A DNA stretch of 64,000 bases from Sipunculus nudus (GCA_026874595.1 CM049317.1:41134401-41198400); one strand, 5' to 3'. Counted from the stretch's first letter, positions 12,543 to 25,796 are shown. Notes: generated by a model from the letters alone, not told the origin. Made by a program: numbers and translations.

Positions 12543-12600
12543 GCGTATAATAACAACCCTGAACTGTTCACTTTTACTCTCCACCAAGAGAGAAACTGAG
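12255..12600. repeat. Tandem repeat, 60-90-bp unit, with (GA)n tracts
   Basis: Five diverged units each contain ATAATAACAACCCTGAACTG, then a TTCA(C/G)TTTTA block, a CACCA block and a variable (GA)n run. Differences in GA length explain the unequal unit sizes. Confidence 0.85.
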
Positions 12601-13904
12601 CAGTGTTTTACACTTTGAAGTTCAACAGACATATCTACTTATTAGTTTGCAAAACCATTCTGACCCATAAAGTTTGTCAATGGACAATGCATTACATGAC
12701 ATCATTAGCAAATGCAGTGATAAAAGTGGCATTCAACAGAGATGATGATACTCACTTAGCTGAAGAACTGCTCAGCAAACCAGCTAGGCCTTGTATAATG
12801 CAGCTCACTAGGGGGATATAACTAAGTGCTATCAAGTTTACATACATGAAAGAAAATAGTTTTTAATAATGACAGCTGCATGACTGCCTGTTATTCCGTT
12901 GTAGCGTGATTACCAAACAAGAATTCATCAAATACACATGATAAGATTAGTATATACAATATTGTATATGTTCAGTAAGGATATCACATATTCTACCATT
13001 AACTATCCAAGTTAAAATGACACAATATGTTTGTAGTGATTAGTTGTCAAATATTACATACTATATAATACAGCACACATCTCCATCAATTTAAGATCAT
13101 GTGCCAGTGATATTCTACTATGATTATCATTTCAACATAAAATATCCAAAAGTTCTGAAGACTACAACAAAACACTAGTACATCCCAACACTTCAATAAC
13201 AAGCAGCTAGGTGAAAAATAAATTGTATAACTAGGCAATCACAATTATTTACAATTCTCATATACCTGTATATTGCCTTCCTCTATAAAAGCCCCTGCTG
13301 CATGTTGGAATGTCCATAAATGCAGTTCATTTGACATAGGCTGACTTTGTTACATCACAATTTAAAAAGACCTTTACTGCAGTCTTGGATTTACTGATTT
13401 TCAGATCAGACTTTTTTTTATCAAATTACATTTGGGTGACGTGTGGTACATTATATCTTGTTTGCATCTGTAGAAAACAGTTAACCAAATGTGGTATACA
13501 TTTGAATTGATGATTTATTTGGAGGGTGTTAAAACACTGTTTTCACTTAAGACAAGATGCTGGTTATGTCACACACTGGTTTGTCATATAAATGGCATCC
13601 AGCTCAAGTCTATACTGCACCTGGTATACATATCAAATTCTCTACCAGGATAGAGAATAGAATTTTTCTGTGTCAGAGTTCTGCATTTTGCACACCTCAT
13701 ATCCCAGCAAAAAAAGATGGATGGAAATTAACAGGAGTGAAAATAAAACTTTCAATATGCTTTTGCTGACAGCATACTGGGTGCCAACTAATGTAGATTG
13801 AACATCCATCATATACAACATTCAAAAAGATGCTTGTACATATCATGTTTTTGCTAACATGAAGTTATATGAATAATTTTTTGACAGATCACCTTTATTA
13901 AGGG
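12601..13904. other. Gene-free stretch
   Basis: AT-rich; no supported exon. A TATAAAAG string occurs near 13,284 but no gene follows it. Confidence 0.6.
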
Positions 13905-14790
13905 CTGCAGAGTCAATTAATCAGTTTTGTAACAGGCTGCACAATCCATCAATCAGTTCTGTTATAGGTGGCACAGTCCATCAGTCAGTTGTATTACAGG
14001 GTTTTAAAGTCCATCAATGAGTTCTGTTATAGGGAGCACCGTCCATTAGTCAGTTATGTTACAGGAAGCACAGTCCATCAATCAGTTCTGTTACAGGAAG
14101 TATGGTCCATTAGTCAAACCTGTTACAGGGAGCACAGTCCATCAATCAGTTTTGTTACAGGGAGCAAAGTCCATAAGTCAGTTCTGTTATAGGGTGCACA
14201 GTCCATCAGTCAGTTCTGTTATAGGGAGCACAGTCCTTCAGTCAGTTCTGTTACAGGGAGCATAGACCATCAATCAGCTCAGTTATAGGGAGCACAGTCC
14301 ATCAATCAGCTCTGGTACAGGGAGCACAGTCAATCAGTCAGTTCTGTTATAGGGAGCACAGTCCATCAGCCAGTTCTGTTATAAGGAGCACAGTCCATTA
14401 GTCAGTTCTGTTATAGGAAGCAAAGTCCATTAGTCAGTTCTGTTATAGGGAGCACAGTCAATCAATCAGCTCTGGTACAGGGAGCACAGTCTGTCAGTCA
14501 GCTCTGTTACAGGGAGCACAGTCTGTCAGTCAGTTCTGTTACATATAGCATGGTCCATCAGTCAGTTCTGGTACAGGGAGCACAGTCCATCAATCAGTTC
14601 TGTTACAAGGAGCACAGTCCATCAGTTAGTTTTGTGACAGGGAGCACAGTCCATGCATCAGTCAGTTCTGTTACAGGGTGTACAGTATCCCCTTAATTGA
14701 GCTACAGGTTGTGCAGACCATGTATCAGTTCTGCCACAGGCAGCAAAGTCAATTGATTAGTTCTGTTACAGGCTACAAAGTCACACTGAA
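13905..14790. repeat. 32-bp minisatellite, about 27 copies
   Basis: The repeated unit contains CAGTTCTGTTACAGGGAGCA and then CAGTCCATCA. Single-base and small indel differences occur between units. Open frames across it are translations of the repeat (recurring FCYR/REHSP strings) and not genes. Confidence 0.95.
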
Positions 14791-15735
14791 ATAAAAATTT
14801 TTCATAAAAAGATTATATTTCTTACTGGTATCCAAAGAATTTTCTGTCAACTAGAAATCCTAAAGATATTTTTTCTTGACTTATTTGCAGCACACTGAAT
14901 GTCAAAAAATGTATATAGTTTTTCTTAAGATATATTATCATATTAATAGAAATATTTCTTTTTACCTTATAGCAAGAAAATTTTCAAGATAGTGGGGCAA
15001 GTTATAGTGAAGAAAATTTTTCTCATGAAAGAATTTTTGGTCTTCTAATAAGATAATTTTTCTTGTTGTCAGAAAAAGATATCTTATAGGAAGAAATAAA
15101 ATCTTGGGATATTATGAGGAAGGACAATTTTCTTGCACATTCATTGTAATGGTAATTCTCAAGTTTATCCTATTACAGTTTGGGAGTTTAGAAATAAAAT
15201 ATCCATAATATTGAACAATTTGCCCATTTGAGATGTGTATATCAGACATAAATCTTCATTAAAGTAAACTTTATTGATCACAGAGATATTGCAGCTAGAG
15301 CAAACATGAAATATTATAGAGCAAAATACACTGTTACTTCTCTGGTGCATGGTTTGTACAATGCCTGTACACAAGCTGATCGCACTTAAATGAACCCGAA
15401 GGGCTGATAATAAAACATCATAAAACCATATTTAATGCAAAAAATACCATGCAACCTACTTTTACCAACAAATGAATATATGCAGGCGGCATAAGGTGAA
15501 AATGTAAACAAACTAAAAGAACAAAACTAAATTCAGCAAAAAGGATCAAGGGTGTCAGGACTGTCTCAAGAAAGTGTATATTCCTGCATATCTCTTCAGA
15601 TAAAGGAGATCCTCTGGGTATTTTTTAATTAATTAAATAATCCATACAACTACTTTTAGCGAACCTGTGAGCTTATGTGATTACGCGACATTCTCTGTCT
15701 GCTGTCTGCTGTTCATGGCTGGCTCTCCGACATCC
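14791..15735. other. Gene-free stretch
   Basis: AT-rich sequence without a supported gene or array. Confidence 0.6.
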
Positions 15736-17115
15736 ATGGCTGTAAGTCAGAAACTGTCGGAGCTAGCAGCTCCAATTCAGATGTAAGAATTAGTCACATG
15801 TGAAACTTGGTGCCCTAGAGCTTATTATTGGGTATCTGCATTAATTTAGATTTTATAGAGAATAAGCTTAAAAATCTTCTTCTCAGAAACTGTCAAACTA
15901 AATTGTCCAATATTTCAAAGAAATGTTCCCTGGAGCAACCTCTCTCAAGTTTGTTCATATGGTTCCAGTTCGGTGATTTTTGACCGAGTTACAGGAAGTT
16001 GAACTTAGTCATTTGCACGCTAAAATTACAATCTCAGTAACGGCTGGAGCTATCATCATCAAATTTTATGTTAATGTTGGTCACTTGAGTCATATCTAAA
16101 ATTGAGGTATTGGTGGTGCCACCTGCATTGGTCATTTGTACAGGGGTCAACAGTGCACGAAGCATACAGAGGGCTACAAAAAACTTCTTCTCTGAAAGTG
16201 TAAAGCCAAATTGTTTAATATTGCACAGAAATGCTCCTAGGGTAGTGCTTTTTTAAGTTTGTTCAAATGGTCTCTGTTCAATGACTTTTGGCCAAGTTAA
16301 TGGAAGCTGAATATAGTCAAATGTTATAGCAGCCCATTTCTGCTAAGTGGCTGCAAAGATCTTCTTCTCAAAAACCACTGGGTAAAATTCTTTATAATCT
16401 CACACATGAATGATCCTTAGATGTTGATAATTCAAATTTGTTCAAATGGTTTTGATTCAGTGATTTTCTTAGATTTTATAGAGGAAAAGTTAAAATAGAT
16501 ATAAAAATCTTTTTCTCTGAAACTGTCCAGCCAAATTGTCCAACATTTCACAGAAATGATCCCTATAACAATCTCTCGCAAATTGTTTGAATGGCTCCAG
16601 TTCGGTGATTTTTGGGGAGTTACAGGAGGTTTAACTTAGTCATCTGTGCAAAAAAGCATACTAAACTTAAAATCTCAGAAACAGCTGGAGCTGTCATCAC
16701 CAAATTTTATGCTAATGTTTGTCACACGAGTCAAATCTGAAATTGAGGTGTTGGTGGCGCTACCTACATTGATCTGTTTTTAACAAGCAAAAATGTAAGT
16801 GTAGACTCTTCCACCTTATACACTGTTTTTTTTAAGAAACTGTTAACCTGATTGGTTTAAACTTTACAAGAATTGTTCTATGGTATTGTTCTGTCAGTTT
16901 TATAAGAAAAGATGGGGTAAATGCAGCTTTAAAAGAGCAGTGTAGCCAATTGAAAAAGGCTTTCAGTGTTTGAAAACAGATTTGGCAGCACGTCAAGTCA
17001 AGAAGTCAATCAGTGCACCCTGATGCAGTCCAGACATCACTATGGCAACTGACCTGGCTCTGCCTTGTGTCCAGATACAGTCTAGACGTCTAGACGATGT
17101 GTCTAGAGCCTGCCA
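15736..17115 (+). repeat. Dispersed repeat family B, plus-oriented copy
   Basis: Long repeat whose reverse complement is at about 29,705-30,447, with shorter relatives at about 31,900-32,170 and 62,935-63,110. Shared blocks are GGAGCTAGCAG, GTCACATGTGAAACTTGGTG, TTATTATTGGGTATCTGCAT, and the CAGACATCACTATGGCAACT region. It contains internal partial duplications (about 15,880-16,140 resembles 16,480-16,770) and a 16-bp perfect palindrome GTCTAGACGTCTAGAC at 17,080-17,095. Non-coding. Confidence 0.8.
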
Positions 17116-17976
17116 ACTGTGTCAGATTTTACAATAGGTCAAGTTAAACTCTGTACCTATAAATAACTTTGGCAGACTGCCAACCATTTCAGATTTGCCA
17201 ACAGGTCAAGTTTCAGTCTATAAGACTATTAGACTATTCAGTCTAATTTGTGCCTGTTTCTGCTCAATACGGCCAGTGTCAGAGAACGAATCAGCTAACT
17301 CCTCGCATCAGCGATGACACCTGAGCGTTTGGTTGAAATTGAAAACTTGTTCAAGTCTAGCGGAACAAATTTGAAAAAGAACAAAATAACAGTTACTAAA
17401 ATATTTGTTTATGACCTAGGGTGCAGTTTCAACAAAAAATTAAAGATGACAACGTAAAAAGTGCTGCTTCCATACAGGTAAAAGCGACACATGCTGTCAT
17501 GGGGGGGGGGGGGGGGGAGATAACTTATTTTTTATAAACAATAAAGGAAGTCTTGCTAAATATGTATTGCTTAAACAGAGATTTTATAACTTTTGAAAGT
17601 TGGTTTTGACAAATCATCTAATTAATTTAAATTAATAATATTAATAATCAAACTAGTGTCCATACCAGTATCCAAACAATAAATTATTAAAGGGCAAGTA
17701 AAATCACAGATGTGTGAACATCACAACGTGGTTTATCATATATCATGTATGTTAAATAAAATTTATTATACAGAGAAAATTATTGAATAAAACTGAAGTA
17801 AAATTTATTATTAAATACTGCATGTATATTGATGTTTTTAATAGGAAGCCTCTTGTTTACACACAGGAAGAAAGATGTGTGTTCAAGAAGAAATTTAAAT
17901 GCATGTATGATATAGATATTATTGATCAAAGTCCTAAATCTTTTGTATTGTTTTAAAAGATGTGGTGGGATAAGTG

Positions 17977-18042
<66 letters not shown>

Positions 18043-18597
18043 AGGGACAAATCAAGGGTTTGTAAAGGGGAGGGTTCAACAAAGGAAGGCTAATAAGAAA
18101 GCCTATAAAAAGGTCCCCTGTTCCAGAATGTAGGAGGTCCAGGCCAGAAAAAATTAGTTTAAAATCCTGAAAAAAGGTTGTTGCACCCCCCCCCCCACCC
18201 TGTATCTGCCACTGTATATAAACATGTGTGTGTTTGTGTGCAAATAAACTGTTTTACTTTATACATCTGCATTATTATAGAAAATGTGCAGTTCTGTCAG
18301 TTAAGGCACCTGTGGCAATAATTTTTTTAATCTTCCTTTTAACACTCAGAATCAGAGACTCGTGCATGTAATAATATAAGTACCGGTATATTGTATATAT
18401 GTCAAGGAGGACTGTCAATTTATATATTACAAGTGATGCTCCATTTCTGACATACCTGTGGTATTTGTTTAGTATAAAAACTGTGATATTATTACATCCA
18501 AATATTATCTTTATGAGGATAATAACCACAAATGTTGAATGAAGTATTTATTTTATTTTTATAATTTAATCATTAAAAGTTAACACAGTTTTACTTC
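17116..18597. other. Gene-free stretch with poly-G, poly-C and AT tracts
   Basis: Contains a poly-G run (about 17,502-17,518), a long TA run, and a poly-C run (about 18,187-18,199). Otherwise AT-rich with no supported gene. Confidence 0.65.
17979..18039. repeat. (TA)n microsatellite
   Basis: Pure TA run of about 60 bp. Confidence 0.95.
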
Positions 18598-19221
18598 GTT
18601 AATACAAGGGACCCATGGGTCACGGCGCTCAGCTGTTATATATGATAAAAAATATGATTTGGGAAAGAGGCATATGCTGGTTTTGTGTGGTAATAAATAT
18701 AAGCTTTATTATGAGTTGTTGGTGTTTAGCTTATGTATGATTTTGATAGTATTTTTGGAGACAGGGAAGAGGATTGATTTCATTCATTTTATTAACAAAT
18801 GGAGTGCTATTGTCACACAGATTTTGACCTGGCCATATAACTTATAAGCAGCAAATAAAATAAAAGAGTTCAACTATTTATTAAAATTTAATAACAAATG
18901 TTGTGCCAATATAATATTTATTAAAAATAATAAGAGAATCATATGATTTTTTAAATAAAATATAACTGAACTAATTATTAAAATAATATTATAGAATATA
19001 TGCATTCATGAATACATTTTGAAAGTATTTGCACTGGTATTCAAATACTTTCATTTTTACCTGAATTCCCATTCTTATGCAAGAAATTTTATAATGGAGT
19101 ACATATTCATATTCATATTCATATACATTTGCAAAATATTTGCACCATGTCTGGTATTTATTCAGTTTTAGCCAAACAATGATGTGGAGAATCCAGAATA
19201 TAAACAAAGGACCCATGGGTC
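18598..19221. repeat. Segment flanked by two GACCCATGGGTC palindromes
   Basis: GACCCATGGGTC, a perfect 12-bp palindrome, occurs at 18,610-18,621 and 19,210-19,221, both times as AAGGACCCATGGGTCA or AAGGGACCCATGGGTCA. The first is followed by CGGCGCTCAGCTG. Similar ends (ACCCATGATTCACATCGCTCAGCTG) occur near 35,810. These look like ends of a short dispersed repeat. A small TATTCA array lies near 19,105. Confidence 0.5.
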
Positions 19222-20389
19222 ATGACAAAAGTTTGAAATTTTTGCAAATGCAAAATATGAAAAATATTCTATTGTAATGTTTTATATTTATATAAGCATA
19301 TGAGAAGCTAAGGGGAAAGGGTCCTCCTACTTGGTTATAGTAAAGTTCTCAATATATGATTGCAAACTAATACTCTGACAAGACTGTCATGAAGAAAAAC
19401 AGTAACAGTTTTGAGATACTGTGATGCATATGAAAAATTTACAGATGGACAGGCATTAGTGGACAGAATGGACTAATACCTTCATTTCACTTTCAAAGGA
19501 ATAATGCATTTAAGTTCATATACAAGCCTATTTTTTTAGCATATCCACTTTTTTCATTAATAGTTTTTATCTGATTCATTTTTTTTTATTTACAAGTGTT
19601 ATAAATTTGTAATATAAAAGTGAAAATATAAGTTAAAATATTAGAATTCTAAGTTGCAATCATTATATATCCAGATTGTAGCTCACATTGGGTCATATTA
19701 TGCATACACATATATTTTATTATTTTTAAATCAAATGTTTAAACTGAATGTAAAAGAAAATAATGCCACAACATGGCATCTACAAAATTATTCCTTGAAT
19801 TCCTATTAAAAAGTTTTGCACATTGGAGTTTTCAGGACAAGCTTAATTTTATTCACCGAAAAAAAAATAAAAGATTCAGTAAATTTGATAAAATAAAAAC
19901 ATCTTTTCAAATAAAGTATACACACTGTTGGTTGAATGAGGGACAAAAAATATCATTATGCTAATTACAATCTAAGCTATAATTAATAACTGGAATTAAT
20001 AGTCAATTTCACACCTGGTGAAGTTTTACTCTTCTGAAGTAAAGCATTACTTATCTGATGAACATCCATACTTTCATAGCAATACATCACTTTGTGGACA
20101 CAATTAAATGTGCACTTTAATCATTGTAACCCTGGTGGTACAATCCAAAATCTAAAATGTAGCATGTCCAAGAATAAAATAAAATACAGAAAATTATAAC
20201 ATTTATCTAGTTTATGCACCAGCTGGGGGGGGGGGGGGGGTTGAGTGCAGGGCAGAGGAGAAGCCTGCTAGTAGTGGCCAAGCTGGGTCAAGGCAAGCTG
20301 CCTGGGTGGGTTACATAATGCAAGTGAAGGCTGTACTACTAGGTGGGCCAGATATAAACAACACTTGACATGGTGTATGAAAACTTGAA
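19222..20389. other. Gene-free stretch with poly-G tract
   Basis: AT-rich sequence with a G run at 20,225-20,240. No gene supported. Confidence 0.6.
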
Positions 20390-21091
20390 TAAAAGCTACT
20401 CTTTTCAAACAATTTCTTTGAAATTTCAGATTTTAAAAGATTAAATCCTTATGTATATATGCTGTGAAAATTAAATCAACAGTGCTTACAGGGAAAAAAC
20501 GTGCCACTGCCAAAGTTGGACAAAATTTAAGGTATTAATTTTTTATTTATGCTAATAACTTGAAAAATTTGCAAAATTCAGATCTAATTTTAGGTAAACA
20601 ATTTAATCTTGATTAAATAAAGTTATATTCCTGAAAAAAAGTCTGCAGCTTCAGCAATTCTCATGTTAAGTGAGCAAATATATTTCCTGATTTTAAAAAA
20701 ATTGCATTATATTTGGTCCTATAACTTCAAAATAATACCCAATACTGACCTAATTTTTGGTATGTGCACAGAAAATATATGGAAGAATATGAATACTAAA
20801 TATGATCAAAAACAGATCAGTGGTTTTGATATAAGGCAGACTTGAAGTGTAACAATTGCTTTTTTATGGAAAACGGAGGTTTTTCCTTAATATCTCAAAG
20901 GAACGAAGTTCTAATGACCCAATTTTCGGTATGGTAGGAGATTTTGGGGACATCTAATGGTATGCAGAATTTTGGATTCGTAGGTCCAACGGTTTTAAAA
21001 CGTGCTCTGTTAACGGACGGACGGACAGACGGATGGACGACGGACAATGGACCACGACTATAGCTCAGATGACTTACAGTCAGCTGAGCTA
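20390..21091 (+). repeat. Dispersed repeat family A, copy 2
   Basis: Aligns by eye with copies at 10,885 and 46,371. It ends in an ACGGACGGACAGACGG-type tail (about 21,014-21,045) and a 31-nt hairpin at 21,061-21,091 whose arms TAGCTCAGATGACT and AGTCAGCTGAGCTA pair with one mismatch around TAC. Confidence 0.85.
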
Positions 21092-21352
21092 ATAACTTAC
21101 AAGTATTTATTATATTCTGATGTAATGCATCATTAAAGCCTTAATAGATTGTGAATTAATCTTTTAACAATTTCTAACACCATTTCAATGTAATGTACAT
21201 AACAGATGTAAACACATGTTGTCAGTGAATATTATTTATCTTGTTTATTGTTGAATAGAAACATCTTAATGATTATTTTCTAATTATTACTCATGGCTGT
21301 CATAATGTCTGATTCCAAGTGGAATATGATAACAAACATGAATATCTTTTTT

Positions 21353-23085
21353 TAGCCCAGCTGACTGTAAGTCATCTGAGCTATAGCGATCACTCTTTGT
21401 CTGTAGTCCGTTTGTCTGTCTGTCCGTCCGTCTGTCCGTTAACCATGCACAAATTGTAACCGCTGGACCTAGAATCTTGTAACTTGATATTCTGAGAGGT
21501 CCATGAAAAATCTCCTTGGAAACTAGAAATGGTCTCTGTTACCCATATCCTTCGAGCTATGGGGCCCCAAAATACCCCCATAATAGTCAAAAATTTCATA
21601 CAAAAACTTCAATATCTCATTAATTACATATACATCACTGATGGTCATCATTTTTGGCATACATATTGATCATGAAATGTTCTATCAATTCCTGCAGACT
21701 GGTGGAGCCACCTGCATTTTTCGATTTTTTACAAATTTTTTTCTCTATTTTTGAGACCTTTAAAAATGTTAACATCTTTTAACAGGGCACAAATTGTAAA
21801 GACTGGACCTACAATCTTCATTCTTGACACACTGAGAGACCTACAAAAAGTCTCCATGGAAACCAGATATTAGGTCTCTGTTACCCATATCCTTTGAGCT
21901 ATGGGGCCCCTGAAAGTACCCCCAAGAATAGTCAAAAATTTCATACAAAAACTTCAATATCTCATTAATTACATATACATCACTGATGGTCATCATTTTT
22001 GGCATACATATTGATCATGAAATGTTCTATCAATTCCTGCAGACTGGTGGCGCCACCTGCATTTTTCGATTTTTTACAAATTTTTTTCTCTATTTTTGAG
22101 ACCTTTAAAAATGTGAACATCTGTTAACAGGGCACAAATCGTAAAGACTGCACCTAGAATCTTCATTCTTGACACACTGAGAGACCTATGAAAAGTCTCC
22201 ATGGAAACCTGAAATAAGGTCTCTGTTACCCATATCCTTTGAGCTGTGGGGCTCCCAATTACCCCCCAGAATAATGGAAAATTTGATACAAAAACTGCAG
22301 TATCTCAATAACTACAACACTGATAGTCATGATTTTTGGCATACATATTGATCATGAGGTGTTCCATCAGTTTCTGCAGACTGGGTGAGCCACCTCTATT
22401 TTTTTCAAATTTTTACGAATTTTTTTTTTTCTATTTTTGAGACCTTTAAAGGTGTGGTTATCTGTCAACAGGGTACAAATCGTAACAGCTGGACCTAGAA
22501 TCTTCATTTTTGTCATGCAAGGAGATCCATGAAAAGTGTCTGTGGAAACCTGAAATTAAGTCACTGTTTCCCATATCCTTCCAGCTATAGGACTCTGAAT
22601 TATCCCTCAGAATAATGGACAATTTGATACAAAAGGTGAAATACCTGAACAACTAATGCAGAGATCACCATGATTCTTTGCATGGATATTGATTATGGAG
22701 TGTTTCATCAGTTTCTGCAGACTGATGGTGCCACCTATATTTTATTCAATTTTAAAATTTTTTTTTCTCACTATTTTTGAGACCTATAAGGATGCTGTCA
22801 TCTGTTTACGTGGCACAAATTGTTACAACTGGACCTAGAATCTTCATTCTTGTCATGCATGGACGCCCATGAAAAGTGTCTGTGAAAACCTAAAATTAGT
22901 TCTCTGTTACCAATATCCTTCAAGCTATAGGACTCCGAATTTTCCCTCAGAATAATGGAAAATCGATACAAAAGCTGAAGTATCTGAACCACTAATGCAA
23001 AGATCACCATTGTTTTTTGCATGGATATTGACCATTAAGTGTTTTTATTAGTTTCTGCAGACTGGTGCAGCCACCTGTATTTTTT
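21353..23085. repeat. Repeat family C: ~343-bp tandem array, five copies
   Basis: It opens with the reverse complement of the family A terminal hairpin (21,353-21,383) and a GTCTGTCTGTCCGTCCGTC tail. Five tandem units then start near 21,438, 21,783, 22,129, 22,469 and 22,805. Each has CTGGACCTAGAATCTT, CTCTGTTACCCATATCCTT, TTTTGGCATACATATTGATC and CTGCAGACTGGTG(G/C). Units 1 and 2 are the most alike and the later ones more diverged, which suggests stepwise duplication. Non-coding. Confidence 0.9.
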
Positions 23086-24239
23086 TTAAAGTTTACGCAT
23101 TTTTCTTTATTTTTGAGAAATATAAATACAGACACAATCTTGGCCTGTTGGTTAATCTGTTTGATGCTTCAGTTGAATGGGTATATACTACGTCATGACC
23201 CAAGGGTCACTTGTTACTACTCTCCCCCCCCCCCCCCCCCCCCGGCAGGGTATTTATGTGGCCACAGAATGCAATATTATTGTTTCTTTTATAATCATAA
23301 ATCAACAAGCTATGTGATCACTTAATTTATTAAGATTGATAGTTTTTTAAATGACAGACAAATGAACAGACAAAATTTCTGTGAAAAATATAAACATTAT
23401 ACCATTTATATAGCCGACATTTACACATATTAATTTTATTAAAGAACAGCTCATTTATTCAAGATTGTACCTTTGTCTTTTGGTAGTTTCTTGACGATTT
23501 TCTGTATTTCTTTGTCGATTGAATAATCAGAATATCTAGGTCCATCACCAAAATTTGAGCTCGCGCTTTGTCACACAGACAGATCTGTATAAGTTGTAAA
23601 GTTCTAACACCAGTAATATAGCTGTCTTGCATCTTTGAGTGCCAATAAATGCGCACTGTTATGTAAATTATCGACATGGTTACAATATAAAGCAGTGAGC
23701 TATACAATTAAACTTGTATCCTCATCAATAACAGTTACTAACCTTTTGCCAGAGATATATCAAATATATTTGTGGTAAAAGGAGATAGCATATCGTCGCA
23801 TGCACATGAATACTGCATAACGTCGCATGCACATGAACATATGAATACTTTGACTGGAATTGGCAGACGCTCTGATTCGACAGGGCCAAGATTGATACAT
23901 TTTGTATAAACCCATCAACATTGAAGAGTAACGCGCTGGTGTGGGGTAAATGTAACACTTTTTAGCAATGGTTACAGGCCAATGTTTACCAGTAGATGGT
24001 GAATAGGATCATACAAGCAGCGTCTCTTGACTTACTGGAACTTTCATACGTCAATATAGACTCAATATATGCTGGGGCCAAATCGGGCCTGCCTAATCCC
24101 ATCCCTGCCTTTCTCCTCGTCTTGTGATTTTATAACAAAGAGGGATGAAAACAGATTGCTGTTACTTTGAATGATACCTGGAGAAACTTTTATAAAAAAA
24201 ATAAACATTTGCCTCGACCGTATTAAAAACTAGATGTGG
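23086..24239. other. Gene-free stretch with poly-C tract and short duplication
   Basis: Poly-C run at about 23,224-23,243. The segment CGTCGCATGCACATGAA is duplicated at about 23,793 and 23,822. A piece reading ACAGACACAATCTTGGCCTG at about 23,128 is shared with repeats near 31,365 and, in part, 62,908. No gene supported. Confidence 0.6.
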
Positions 24240-25457
24240 TCGGACAATGGTCCTCAGAGGGCCCTGCGTTTCTGGAAGTGCTGGACCAGTTTACATATGG
24301 GTGAAAAATTAAGTAAAATTTTTAAAAAAATGACAAACAGAAACAGGTTTTTATCCATATGCATGAAGTAAAAAATCCTACTGGATAAAATGATATTAAA
24401 GAAGATGTCTGAAATAATGTGTGCAATAGAAAATCACCGAATGTAATCTGTCAGCCATATTTGATTTTGAGCCAGTCTGTAATTCAATAGGTCTGGAGCT
24501 CTCATAGGCACCAATGATAACTGTAAAATTGGGATAGCTGCAGTAGGTTGTTTTTAAGTTATTGTGTGCTACAGAAAATCAGCCATCGGGCTGTGGTGGC
24601 CATATTGGAATTCCAACAGGTCTGTAATTCAACAGGTCTGGATCCCTTATGGGTACCAATCATCCCTGTGAATTTGGGAAAGCTGCAGTAGGTTGTTGTT
24701 GAGTTATCAAGCACAAAAGAGAATTAGCGTTTGGGCTGTGGCAGCCATAGTGGAATTCCGACAAGTATGTAATTTGAAAGGTCTGGAGCCCTCATACGTT
24801 CCAATTAAAATCTGTTAATTTGGGAAAGCTGCAGTATGTTGTTGTTGAGTTATCGCGTGCCAAGAAAATCAGCGATTGGGCTGCGGTGGCCATATTGGAA
24901 TTCTGACAAGTATGTAATTTGATAGGTCTGGAGCCCTCATAGGTACCAATCATCCCTGTGAATTTCGGAAAGCTGCAGTATGTTCTTGTTGAGTTATCGC
25001 GCGCAAAGAAAATCAGCGTTTGGGCTGTGGCAGCCATGTTGGAATTCCGACAAGTCTGTAATTCGATAGGTCTGGAGCCCTCATAGGTACCAATCATCCC
25101 TGTGAATTTGGGAAAGCTGCAGTATGTTGTTGTTGAGTTATCGCGTGCGAAAGAAAAACAGCAATTGGGCTGTGGCGGCCATATCGGAATTCCAACATGT
25201 CTGTTATTCGATAGGTCTGGAGCCCTTATAGGTGCCAATCATTCCTGTGAATTTGGGCAAGCTGCAGTATGTTGTTGTTGAGTTATCTCGCGCGAAAGAA
25301 AATCAGCTTTTTGGCTGGGGCAGCCATATTGGAAAGACAAGTCTGTAATATGATAGGTCTGGAGCCCTCATCGGTACCAATCAACCCTGTACCAATCAAC
25401 GGAAGGACGGACTGACACGGTGATCACTATTGGGCACCCGCTTGTCAAGAGGGGCCC
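24240..25457. repeat. Repeat family D: ~145-bp tandem array, about seven copies
   Basis: Units beginning GGTCTGGAGCCCTCATAGG recur near 24,490, 24,634, 24,780, 24,925, 25,069, 25,214 and 25,357. Each carries TGGGAAAGCTGCAGTA(T/G)GTT, GAGTTATCG and TGGGCTG(T/C)GG(C/T)(A/G)GCCAT. A 148-residue open frame on the minus strand (24,792-25,238) is the array read in a frame that stays open. It is periodic at 48 residues and has no known domain. The array ends in a GGAAGGACGGACTGACACGG tail. Confidence 0.9.
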
Positions 25458-25460
25458 TAA

Positions 25461-25796
25461 GGCCAAAAAAATTAAAGGTGTGGTTCTCAGGCACCGCCCG
25501 CATCAATTTTAAACCCCCACATCAAAAATGTTTATTTTGATTTTCAATAAAAACTTTCCAATTTTGAGCTGCTGCCGCTCCGACATTTCTTTCAAGAAGA
25601 TAAAACCATACAATTTCTTTTGTTTTGTAGTGTTTTTACTTATTTAGCAAAATAAAACTGTTATTTTCATGCTTTTCCCTTACCATTTGACATTTTTATC
25701 GAAACATACCAAAAAATTTAAATTAAAAAAGCGTCCACCCGCATTGATTTCTGAAAAAAAGTGCCTGAGAACCATACCTTTTTTTTTATTTTGGCC
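25461..25796. mobile_element. MITE, 336 bp, with ~35-bp terminal inverted repeats and TAA target duplication
   Basis: The left end GGCCAAAAAAATTAAAGGTG continues TGGTTCTCAGGCAC (to 25,494). The right end (25,761-25,796) is its near-perfect reverse complement, GTGCCTGAGAACCATACCTT through to GGCC. TAA lies immediately outside both ends (25,458-25,460 and 25,797-25,799). Short size, no coding capacity, GGCC-type ends and a 3-bp TAA duplication fit a PIF/Harbinger (Tourist-like) MITE. The superfamily call is inference. Confidence 0.85.

Noticed and set aside
13280-13290. TATA box (TATAAAAG) as a gene promoter
   Set aside because: No ORF or exon follows within a sensible distance; single motif only.
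13905-14790. Possible CRISPR-like array of 32-bp repeats
   Set aside because: There are no unique spacers; units are contiguous and diverged, as in a eukaryotic minisatellite.
24792-25238. 148-residue minus-strand protein
   Set aside because: Entirely inside a 145-bp tandem array and periodic with it; no domain or splice context.
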